A stretch of 5,736 nt of DNA from Candidatus Sulfotelmatobacter sp. (GTDB lineage: Bacteria > Acidobacteriota > Terriglobia > Terriglobales > Acidobacteriaceae): contig JASIKQ010000466.1 of NCBI GenBank assembly GCA_030049565.1, forward strand, positions 1 through 5,736, read 5' to 3'. The position numbers and the translations under genes were made by a program. Shown here piece by piece: positions 1 to 4,798 of this stretch (positions are counted from its first letter, which is position 1; the number at the start of each line of letters is the position of its first letter). The notes beneath the pieces are model-generated. The model was not told where the DNA came from. It worked only from the letters and a program-made list of their open reading frames with translations, and did not search any database.

Positions 1-12
1 ACGAGCGACCTT

Positions 13-603
13 ATGCCTGATCCAAAGCCAGAACCTGCACCTCCCACTCCTTCTTTCTCAGGCACTCCCCAATCCGGCCCGACCATTCGCATCGGCGACG
101 AGTTCGGCACCGCTAAGCGCAACCTGCCACCGGCGAAAATCGTGTTGATCGCGATTGCGGGAGTCCTTGTCGTCTTCGCCGTCGTAGCGTTCTTCGAGCG
201 CGCCACACCCCAGGGCGGCGGATCGCTCGATAACGTAACCGCTGTCGATCTTCCGGATCAGAACGCGGTTTTGGTTGCCCTCACCTTCACGCTCCGCAAC
301 TCGGGTAAGAAATCCTTGTGGGTGCACGACATCCACGGCAAGCTTGTGACCAGCAGCGGAGACTCCACCGGCGAGGCCGTTTCCGCCATCGACTTCGATC
401 GCTATTTTCAGGCCTTCCCCGCCCTGAAGGCGGGCGCGCTTCCGCCGCTCGTCCCTGAAGACAAACTGCAGCCCGGACAGGAAGTGAAGCGAACTGTGAT
501 GGTTAGCTTCCCTGTTCCGCTCGATCAGTTCAATCAGCGGAAATCGGTCAGCGTGATCGTTCAACCTTACGATCAGCCGGTGCCGATTGTGCTGAGCAAG
601 TAA
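13..603 (+). CDS. Membrane-anchored protein with proline-rich N-terminus, unknown function
   Basis: I do not recognise a named family. The 196-residue product has a proline-rich, presumably cytoplasmic head (residues 1-40), one strong hydrophobic segment at about 42-61, and a soluble C-terminal part of about 130 residues outside the membrane. That part alternates hydrophobic and polar residues like a beta-sandwich (LVALTFTLRNSG near 87-98, VKRTVMVSFPVPL near 159-171). The pattern recalls DUF4352-like or FxLYD-like extracytoplasmic domains, but this is a resemblance only. No catalytic motif or cysteine pair is visible. The reading frame is open back to base 1 and no clear Shine-Dalgarno sequence precedes the ATG at 13, so the true start could lie upstream of the window. 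The gene converges on the ferredoxin gene with a 69-bp gap in which I see no convincing terminator. Confidence 0.75.
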   Translation: MPDPKPEPAPPTPSFSGTPQSGPTIRIGDEFGTAKRNLPPAKIVLIAIAGVLVVFAVVAFFERATPQGGGSLDNVTAVDLPDQNAVLVALTFTLRNSGKKSLWVHDIHGKLVTSSGDSTGEAVSAIDFDRYFQAFPALKAGALPPLVPEDKLQPGQEVKRTVMVSFPVPLDQFNQRKSVSVIVQPYDQPVPIVLSK

Positions 604-672
604 AATCGCTAAGAGGAGCACCTGCACTGACGCACGAAACCTGCGGTACACCCCCTAAGCGGCCAGAACGAT

Positions 673-957
673 CTAATCGTCATACTTATTCATTAGATAT
701 CGGATGTAGCCTTTCGCGTTGATTTCAGCGTAGTGTTTCCACTTCTCCGGTAGATCATTGATAGGAAATATCGCGGAAACCGGACAAATCGGCACGCAAG
801 CCCCGCAATCGATACACGCGACGGGGTCGATGTAGAGTTGATCCTCGGCGGCAAAATCTTCCTCGTTCTTTTTTGGATGGATACAGTCGACGGGGCATGC
901 ATCCACGCAGGCCGTGTCTTTCGTTCCAATGCAAGGCTCGGCAATCACGTAGGCCAT
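673..957 (-). CDS. fdxA: 7Fe-8S ferredoxin (3Fe-4S plus 4Fe-4S)
   Basis: Small cytoplasmic electron carrier of 94 residues. Cysteines occur at 9, 17, 21 and 25 (C-x7-C-x3-C-x3-C) and at 48, 51, 54 and 58 (C-x2-C-x2-C-x3-C-P). This is the spacing of Azotobacter-type seven-iron ferredoxins. By analogy C9, C17 and C58 hold a 3Fe-4S cluster, while C21, C48, C51 and C54 hold a 4Fe-4S cluster. The wide first gap (x7 instead of x2) argues against a plain 2[4Fe-4S] ferredoxin. The conserved tail with WKHYAEINAKGY fits the bacterial FdxA type. The ATG at 957 starts MAYVIAEPCIG, the expected family N-terminus, but has only a weak ribosome site. It lies 78 bp downstream of the SatP-type transporter gene on the same strand, so co-transcription is likely. 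The redox partner cannot be told from this window. The symbol follows family usage. Confidence 0.92.
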   Translation of the reverse strand: MAYVIAEPCIGTKDTACVDACPVDCIHPKKNEEDFAAEDQLYIDPVACIDCGACVPICPVSAIFPINDLPEKWKHYAEINAKGYIRYLMNKYDD

Positions 958-959
958 AA

Positions 960-971
960 GAACAGGTGTTC
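960..971 (-). promoter_or_regulatory. SOS-box-like inverted repeat GAAC-N4-GTTC before the ferredoxin start
   Basis: The sequence GAAC-N4-GTTC ends 2 bp before the ferredoxin ATG. With flanks it reads CGAACACCTGTTCT on the coding strand, close to the Gram-positive-type LexA box CGAACNNNNGTTCG. Bound protein there would block the start region. A match of eight fixed bases is expected by chance about 0.09 times in a window this size, so it is suggestive only. The LexA motif of this organism is unknown. Confidence 0.2.
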
Positions 972-1035
972 GTAAATCAGAATTCTGGCCGTGCGTGGAA
1001 AATCGATGTGGTTTTTCGCTCGCGCCTCTGCGACT

Positions 1036-1605
1036 TTAGAAAAGCGGTAGAACGTTCCTTTTGTAAACTGTATTCGCCAGCGTCGCCATCGCGATATACC
1101 AGGCAACCAGTCCCGTGATAAAGATCTCCCAGCCCGCCACCGCTGGCGAACATTTCCCGACGACCACGAAGTCAAGCAGGATAAACGCCAACAACAGCAG
1201 CCAGAATAGGACCGCTAGGAATTTCCCAACGCCATGGACCGCGACGCAAAAGGCTAATGTGAACAGAGTCCACATGAGGAAGAATCCGAGTTCCTCGGGA
1301 TGTCCCGCCGGGATGCCCGTCTTTGGCTGCACATATAGCAGCACGAATAGCGACCACCAGAAGGCGCCGTAGGACATGAAGGCGGAGCCGCCGAAGATAC
1401 TTCCTTTTCGAAGGTCCACGATGCCGGCAATGAATTGCGCCGTGCCCCCGAAGGTGATTGCCAGTGCCAGGGTCGGGCCGGCGCTCCAGTAGCCGACGTT
1501 ATGCAGACCTGTCGCCATGGTCGTCAACCCGAAACCCATTAGCCCCACTACAGCTGGGTTCGCCCACCACTCTTTGCAGATACCACTGTCCGCTAATTCC
1601 GCCAT
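1036..1605 (-). CDS. satP: Acetate/succinate transporter, GPR1/FUN34/YaaH (SatP) family
   Basis: Inner-membrane carboxylate transporter. In characterised relatives (E. coli SatP, yeast Ady2) the family moves acetate and succinate with protons or forms acetate channels. The 189-residue product matches the usual length (E. coli SatP is 188). Family signatures are clear: NPAVVGLMGFGLTT at residues 16-29, corresponding to the NPAPLGL signature, followed by LHNVGY; then FIAGIVDLRKGSIFGG and SYGAFWWSL; and a tail like AWYIAMATLANTVYKRNVLPL. About six hydrophobic segments are visible. I chose the ATG at 1605 because AAGGAG lies 9 nt upstream. The longer reading from 1662 would add 19 residues without family similarity and run through the ribosome site. 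The gene is divergent from the small membrane protein and Crp-type regulator, and precedes the ferredoxin. Two Crp-like palindromes lie just upstream, so regulation by the neighbouring regulator is plausible. Confidence 0.92.
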   Translation of the reverse strand: MAELADSGICKEWWANPAVVGLMGFGLTTMATGLHNVGYWSAGPTLALAITFGGTAQFIAGIVDLRKGSIFGGSAFMSYGAFWWSLFVLLYVQPKTGIPAGHPEELGFFLMWTLFTLAFCVAVHGVGKFLAVLFWLLLLAFILLDFVVVGKCSPAVAGWEIFITGLVAWYIAMATLANTVYKRNVLPLF

Positions 1606-1614
1606 GTGGTTGTT

Positions 1615-1620
1615 CTCCTT
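1615..1620 (-). promoter_or_regulatory. Ribosome binding site AAGGAG of the SatP-type gene
   Basis: AAGGAG on the minus strand lies 9 nt before the ATG at 1605. It is the strongest Shine-Dalgarno match in the region and fixes the start at 1605 rather than the in-frame ATG at 1662. Confidence 0.85.
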
Positions 1621-1639
1621 TCGCTGCAAGGCCTGTGGG

Positions 1640-1682
1640 ATTGTGGGTGAAACCTCTAACAATATCTGTGAAACCTTTCACA
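1640..1682 (-). promoter_or_regulatory. Crp-type operator pair and putative activator-dependent promoter of satP
   Basis: TGTGAAACCTTTCACA at 1667-1682 is a perfect 7-bp inverted repeat with a 2-bp centre and matches the Crp consensus TGTGA-N6-TCACA at all ten fixed positions. A related copy, GGTGAAACCTCTAACA at 1646-1661, is identical at 13 of 16 positions and sits exactly 21 bp away, so both would face the same side of the helix. On the minus strand a -10-like CACAAT (1640-1645, 4 of 6) is placed so that the perfect site is centred at -41.5, with no good -35 box. This is the layout of class II Crp-activated promoters. The predicted start near 1633 would give a 28-nt leader containing the ribosome site. 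The sites are seen directly; the promoter is inferred. Confidence 0.6.
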
Positions 1683-1773
1683 AATCGGCAGGAAAAATAG
1701 GTCAATCGACACGAGCTTTAGCCGAGCCGGCAAACTATCCTTTGACAGATATTTCCTTATATTCCGTTGGATT

Positions 1774-1816
1774 TGTGAAAGCTCTCACGGAAGGCACGGT
1801 GAACTTAAACTAAAGT
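1774..1816 (+). promoter_or_regulatory. Crp-type operator and putative promoter of the small membrane protein/regulator genes
   Basis: TGTGAAAGCTCTCACG at 1774-1789 matches TGTGA-N6-TCACA at nine of ten fixed positions and agrees with the perfect site at 1667-1682 in 13 of 16 positions. On the plus strand TAAAGT (1811-1816, 4 of 6 to TATAAT) would put the transcript start near 1823 and centre the site at -41.5, as in class II Crp promoters. That start leaves only about 12 nt before the ATG at 1835, so the exact -10 is doubtful; TTAAAC or TAAACT a few bases upstream are alternatives. If the neighbouring regulator binds here, it controls its own transcription. Confidence 0.5.
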
Positions 1817-1834
1817 GCAGGCGGAGAGTTCGGG

Positions 1835-2212
1835 ATGGGAGATCCTGCGAAAGAGCCGCTCTGCACCGTCAAGGAGTTGCTGGTGTTCGCGCTGATCTGC
1901 GTCCTTTATTGCTCGATCCTTTTCTCCCTGGACCCGGAATGGGTCGGCTGGGCCGCGCCCCTTGTCTTCGGAGGCGGCCTCTATGCCGCCGATCCGCCTC
2001 CTGCTTCCGCCCACCTCGGTTCACCTCACGATGTCTTCCCCATTGCCTACTTGTGCGACGCTTTGTGCCTCCTCGGCTTAGTGCTCCTTCCCCTGGTAAG
2101 CGACAAACGGCGCCTCAACTGGCCCTGGTTCAGGTCCAACGCAGAGAGTGGAGGTATTGCTAGGGCGGGACGTTTCCTGAGGTCTAGATTCACGCTCATG
2201 GCCCGACGTTGA
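1835..2212 (+). CDS. Small membrane protein, unknown function
   Basis: I do not recognise this 125-residue product. It has hydrophobic stretches at about 14-32, 36-52 and 67-88, so two or three membrane segments, joined by a proline-rich loop (PPPAS near 54-58). A basic, probably cytoplasmic tail contains several Arg/Lys. Cysteines at 10, 22, 26, 74 and 78 lie in or near the membrane parts and form no standard metal motif. The ATG has a good GGAG 8 nt upstream (1823-1826), and a Crp-like site lies 46-61 bp before it. The stop is 36 bp before the regulator start and in the same frame, so the two are likely co-transcribed. Support for a real gene rests on the ribosome site, the membrane-protein composition and the context; there is no homology call. 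The last 25 residues look poorly constrained. Confidence 0.55.
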   Translation: MGDPAKEPLCTVKELLVFALICVLYCSILFSLDPEWVGWAAPLVFGGGLYAADPPPASAHLGSPHDVFPIAYLCDALCLLGLVLLPLVSDKRRLNWPWFRSNAESGGIARAGRFLRSRFTLMARR

Positions 2213-2248
2213 ACTTCCAGGCAGCCGAGTGCTAGCATCCTCGGTGCG

Positions 2249-2980
2249 GTGCCACTACCCGTCGTTGCCAAAAAGGTGCGGCCACATTTCCTCACCGCCC
2301 TCGACCTGTTTCAAGGCGTCTCGCAGCAGGATGTGCGAAAGATCGCCAGCCTCTGCACTGAGAAGTGGTTTCCCCGTGGGGCCAGGATATTTCAGGAAGG
2401 CGAGCCGGCCCATGCCCTTTACATCCTAAAAAAGGGGATGGTGAGGCTGATTGCCCTCTCGCATCAGGGACGGGAAACCATTCTGCACATCCTCAAGCCC
2501 GATGAGGTCTTCGGCGAACTTTTCCTTTCGGAGGAGAAGCGAGCTTTCACGGCCATTGCGGCTGGGGATTCTCTGGTCACGATTATTTCCCACGATTCCT
2601 TTGTGGAGCTTTTGTCTGCAGTCCCTTCCGTCGCTCTGAACTTTATTCGGTTGCTTTCGAAGCGATTAGCCACAGTGGAAAGAGGAATAGCAGGATTCAG
2701 CCACACCTGGTCTTACCACCGATTGGCGAGAGTGCTCCTGCAGTTGAGCGAGAAGTACGGACAGGAACTTCCTCGTGGCACCTTGATCGACGTCTGCCTG
2801 ACGCATGAAGACTTAGCCAACCTGATCGGAACGAGCCGGGAAACGGTCACGACACAACTCTGCAAGTTCACCCGCATGGGCCTTCTGAAACGCGAGGCCC
2901 GGCGCTTCATTGTGGCACGGCCCAAGCTTGCCGATTTTATTCGCTCGGAAGAGATTCGACTGAACAATCCCCGCGGTTAA
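2249..2980 (+). CDS. Crp/Fnr-family transcriptional regulator
   Basis: Cytoplasmic dimeric DNA-binding regulator of 243 residues. Residues about 20-125 form a cyclic-nucleotide-binding-type beta-roll: LFQGVSQQDV at 20-29, the GARIFQEGE strand at 44-52, and VFGELFLSEEKRAFTA at 87-102 in the place of the phosphate-binding cassette. A long dimerisation helix follows (about 126-145), then a winged helix-turn-helix (about 155-225). Its recognition helix TSRETVTTQLCKF (195-207) matches E. coli CRP CSRETVGRIL; R197 and E198 correspond to R180 and E181, which read TGTGA, while T202 replaces R185. There is no N-terminal cysteine cluster, so it is not an oxygen-sensing Fnr. The cassette is two residues shorter than in E. 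coli CRP between Glu90 and Arg98, so cAMP binding is uncertain. The GTG at 2249 lacks a clear Shine-Dalgarno sequence; the upstream stop at 2210-2212 bounds the frame. Crp-like sites upstream suggest it controls its own operon and satP. Confidence 0.9.
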   Translation: MPLPVVAKKVRPHFLTALDLFQGVSQQDVRKIASLCTEKWFPRGARIFQEGEPAHALYILKKGMVRLIALSHQGRETILHILKPDEVFGELFLSEEKRAFTAIAAGDSLVTIISHDSFVELLSAVPSVALNFIRLLSKRLATVERGIAGFSHTWSYHRLARVLLQLSEKYGQELPRGTLIDVCLTHEDLANLIGTSRETVTTQLCKFTRMGLLKREARRFIVARPKLADFIRSEEIRLNNPRG

Positions 2981-3152
2981 GTCCGTACTGCCAAAGGATG
3001 TGGAGAGTGGCGGCGCGATTCCGACGCCAGACTGTCGTAAGATCGCGATCACACTCATAAATGCTGACGGGCGAACGGAATTCGCACTCAACGACCGGGC
3101 GAGTGCTCTGGCGATTTATGAATAGCTATCTTAGGCCGCTCTGCTCCGCACT
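2981..3152. other. Intergenic region between convergent regulator and peptidase genes
   Basis: This 172-bp tail-to-tail spacer holds no convincing terminator. TGGCG/CGCCA arms around 3007-3030 could form a 5-bp stem but no T-run follows. GATCGCGATC at 3041-3050 is a perfect 10-bp palindrome of unknown meaning. A short frame from GTG 3000 to TAG 3125 (41 codons) is open but has no properly spaced ribosome site, so I do not call it a gene. Confidence 0.5.
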
Positions 3153-3695
3153 CTAGCTTCCCTCCCCGCGCCGGGCGCGCAACACACATCCCGGGCAGGG
3201 GTCGTTCTTGACATAGCGATAGAATCGCGCTCGTCCGCGGCGAATCCAGTAGCGAGTCGAGTAATCGGAGGTTCCCGGGCCGCTGCTCTTGAAGCTGAAG
3301 AAGCTGTGCTGGGAGGGCCCGACTACGATTCCGACATGCCCGCGCCAAACGATCAAATCTCCTGTCTGCGGATTAAACACGCGTTGAAAGCCCTCGACGC
3401 CGTCGTAGAGATCCTTCGAACTCGCGTAGATGTAAGGGAAACCAGCCCGTTCGTAGATGGCATGAACCAGATGAGAACAGTCGCCAGAATGCCGCAGTTT
3501 TCTGGAGTCAAGTGCGGCGGCGATTATTGCCAGGCCGTCGTCCAAAGTCAGTGTGGGTTCGGCACCTCGCCGATGCGAAGCATTCGTCGCGTGCCAAGAT
3601 GCTCCGGCTTGCCGGGTTTGTCCCAGCCCCCATGGGCCACACAGGGCAAGCCAGCAAAACAAGGCCAGCAGCGCCGGTTTTACCAGAATCCGCAT
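3153..3695 (-). CDS. Secreted NlpC/P60-like cysteine peptidase
   Basis: Exported 180-residue protein. Residues 1-26 form a Sec signal peptide: basic start (R2, K6), hydrophobic core LLALFCWLALCG, cleavage likely near 25-32. The cysteine at 19 lacks a proper lipobox, so a lipoprotein is unlikely. The mature part has the NlpC/P60 layout: SGDCSHLVHAIYERAGF at 70-86 with nucleophile Cys73, then TGDLIVWRGHVGIVVG at 111-126 with catalytic His120. His130 or a nearby polar residue could be the third member. Family members cut peptide bonds in peptidoglycan stems, often between D-Glu and the diamino acid. There is no SH3 or LysM targeting domain. The tail after the domain is basic and contains C167-P-G-C170, which is unusual. 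The ATG at 3695 fits the signal peptide but has no Shine-Dalgarno sequence and lies inside an inverted repeat. A good promoter is seen about 37-65 bp upstream. Confidence 0.8.
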   Translation of the reverse strand: MRILVKPALLALFCWLALCGPWGLGQTRQAGASWHATNASHRRGAEPTLTLDDGLAIIAAALDSRKLRHSGDCSHLVHAIYERAGFPYIYASSKDLYDGVEGFQRVFNPQTGDLIVWRGHVGIVVGPSQHSFFSFKSSGPGTSDYSTRYWIRRGRARFYRYVKNDPCPGCVLRARRGEGS

Positions 3696-3723
3696 AGGGC
3701 CAGTTTGATGCGGATTTGCCCTA
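3687..3723 (-). repeat. Two interlocked inverted repeats over the peptidase start codon
   Basis: AATCCGCAT (3687-3695) pairs perfectly with ATGCGGATT (3708-3716), and TAGGGC (3695-3700) pairs perfectly with GCCCTA (3718-3723). In minus-strand RNA the order of arms is S1-S2-S1'-S2', so the stems either exclude each other or form a strained pseudoknot. The start AUG is inside S2'. No ribosome site is present between them. The alternative is a DNA operator overlapping the start of transcription. Confidence 0.55.
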
Positions 3724-3731
3724 AAACGGAG

Positions 3732-3760
3732 ATTACAGTTGTGCAGTATCGGATTTACAA
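3732..3760 (-). promoter_or_regulatory. Putative sigma-70-type promoter of the NlpC/P60-like gene
   Basis: On the minus strand TTGTAA (3755-3760) and TGTAAT (3732-3737, 5 of 6 to TATAAT) are separated by exactly 17 bp. The predicted transcript start near 3725 gives a leader of about 30 nt, almost all of it taken up by the interlocked inverted repeats at 3687-3723. Confidence 0.5.
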
Positions 3761-3892
3761 GACGGAACAGTGGCCGATGGGAATCAGGCGGAGTGCCTGC
3801 GCGGAAGCTTATACGTAGTTAGCCTCAGATTCTGGCGCGGAAAAACCGTACCGCCTTTTTCTGGACCAATCCTATTCATGCCAGACCAGTTG

Positions 3893-4726
3893 TCAATTCG
3901 CCGTCACCGGAACCGGGGCGCTCTTGGGCGTGCTTAGATATCCCGTGACTTTCTTTTTATCCACCGTCCATACGACCAGCTCAAACAGCAGGTGCTCACG
4001 CCCGGAATAAAACTGAATCGGCTCGGCAATATTTCGATCTTTTTTCTGAATCGTCCGGTCATCAGAAGTTACGTTCATGGAAAATTTGCCGTGCTTCGGG
4101 TCAGCGCTTTTCAATTGCAGGCTCACCGTCGCCACGGGCTGTGGCTTCGCTCCCTTGAGCAACGTGAACTCGTAATAGTTGCGATCGCCTTTATGCTTAA
4201 GCACTTCGAGGTCGCTGCGAGTGGTGGCGATCAATCCACTCTGGACGCCGAGATCGCCAATGGTGCTTTGCAGCTTCTGCTTAGTGGCTTCCAGATCGGC
4301 CCTGGTTGAGGCTACGTCGGTCTTAACGCCGCCCACATCAGTCTTCACACCGGCCACTTCGCCGCTGACCTGGCCAATCTGCGCTTTCTGCTGTTCCTGT
4401 TCCTCCTGCAGCCGGGACTCAGCCACTTTCTCTTGCGCCTGCAATTCGGCGGCGCGCTGCGCCAGTTCTTTCTTGGTCATTCCCAGCGCTTTGCCCAGCG
4501 TTTCCTCCTGCGCCTCGGCGGACTGCATGCGCTTTTGCAGTTCGCCCACCTTCGCCTGACTATCGTTCAAGTCTTGGCTTAATCTGTCGACCTTCTGCTG
4601 CGTGGTGACGTAGCCGTAGACCGCCGCGGCAACAAAGAGAATTGCTAGAATAGTCAGTATCCACTTGCCCGTGGTGGACTGCTGTTCGAATGTTTCGACG
4701 TGCGTCTGCTCGCCCTCTTCTGCCAT
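3893..4726 (-). CDS. Single-TM coiled-coil protein, unknown function
   Basis: I do not recognise a named family; the style is common in Acidobacteriota. The 277-residue product has a short acidic cytoplasmic N-terminus, one membrane segment at about 22-40 (WILTILAILFVAAAVYGYV), and a long charged heptad-rich coiled coil at about 42-175, rich in Gln, Glu, Lys and Ala. A compact beta-rich C-terminal domain follows (about 180-268), with NYYEFTLLKG at its start and LLFELVVWTVDKKKVTGYL near its end. Within the coil, residues 126-145 contain near-identical seven-residue units (GVKTDVG, GVKTDVA, STRADLE). The ATG at 4726 was chosen because GGGAGG ends 4 nt upstream; an in-frame GTG at 4744 would include that site. 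Topology puts the coil and C-terminal domain in the periplasm, as in spacer or tether proteins. It is divergent from thiO with a 71-bp gap. Function unknown. Confidence 0.85.
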   Translation of the reverse strand: MAEEGEQTHVETFEQQSTTGKWILTILAILFVAAAVYGYVTTQQKVDRLSQDLNDSQAKVGELQKRMQSAEAQEETLGKALGMTKKELAQRAAELQAQEKVAESRLQEEQEQQKAQIGQVSGEVAGVKTDVGGVKTDVASTRADLEATKQKLQSTIGDLGVQSGLIATTRSDLEVLKHKGDRNYYEFTLLKGAKPQPVATVSLQLKSADPKHGKFSMNVTSDDRTIQKKDRNIAEPIQFYSGREHLLFELVVWTVDKKKVTGYLSTPKSAPVPVTAN

Positions 4727-4730
4727 CGTT

Positions 4731-4736
4731 CCTCCC
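4731..4736 (-). promoter_or_regulatory. Ribosome binding site GGGAGG of the coiled-coil protein gene
   Basis: GGGAGG on the minus strand lies 4 nt before ATG 4726. It supports this start over the GTG at 4744, which is upstream of it. Confidence 0.75.
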
Positions 4737-4768
4737 GAATTCACGGGCCTCGCCTACGGCCACTATTC

Positions 4769-4798
4769 ATTGTTTAGCATAAAGCCAGCGAAGGTCAA
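4769..4798 (-). promoter_or_regulatory. Weak putative promoter of the coiled-coil protein gene
   Basis: TTGACC (4793-4798, 5 of 6 to TTGACA) and AACAAT (4769-4774, 4 of 6 to TATAAT) on the minus strand are 18 bp apart. The -35 box would overlap the first base of the thiO start codon. It is the best candidate in the 71-bp divergent spacer, but weak. Confidence 0.3.

Noticed and set aside
58..651. 197-codon open frame on the minus strand opposite the first gene
   Set aside because: It lies fully antisense to a protein with a clear TM segment and amphipathic strands; its translation is Arg/Glu-rich with no domain pattern.
978..987. Perfect palindrome CAGAATTCTG between satP and the ferredoxin
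   Set aside because: Short and AT-centred, not at a promoter position, and not repeated elsewhere in the window.
1036..1662. Longer transporter start at ATG 1662
   Set aside because: It would translate through the AAGGAG site and Crp-like copy and add 19 residues outside the family length; ATG 1605 is better placed.
1742..1763. TTGACA and TATATT as a plus-strand promoter
   Set aside because: The hexamers are only 10 bp apart, far from the 16-18 bp needed, so they cannot act together as a sigma-70 promoter.
3000..3125. 41-codon frame from GTG between the regulator and the peptidase
   Set aside because: AAAGGA sits only 1 nt before the GTG, too close to act, and the sequence gives no recognisable motif; kept only as a note in the spacer entry.
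3306..3818. 170-codon open frame on the plus strand opposite the NlpC/P60-like gene
   Set aside because: The minus-strand product has a signal peptide and catalytic Cys/His motifs; the plus-strand translation shows neither domain nor membrane segment and lacks a ribosome site.
3834..3860. GC-rich imperfect hairpin followed by TTTTT on the plus strand
   Set aside because: The stem is 4 bp plus 3 bp with a 3-nt bulge, and no plus-strand gene ends nearby. On the minus strand, where it would follow the coiled-coil gene, no T-run follows.
4179..4559. 126-codon Ser/Cys-rich frame on the plus strand
   Set aside because: The composition is what results from reading antisense to the Gln/Glu/Ala-rich coiled coil; no independent evidence.
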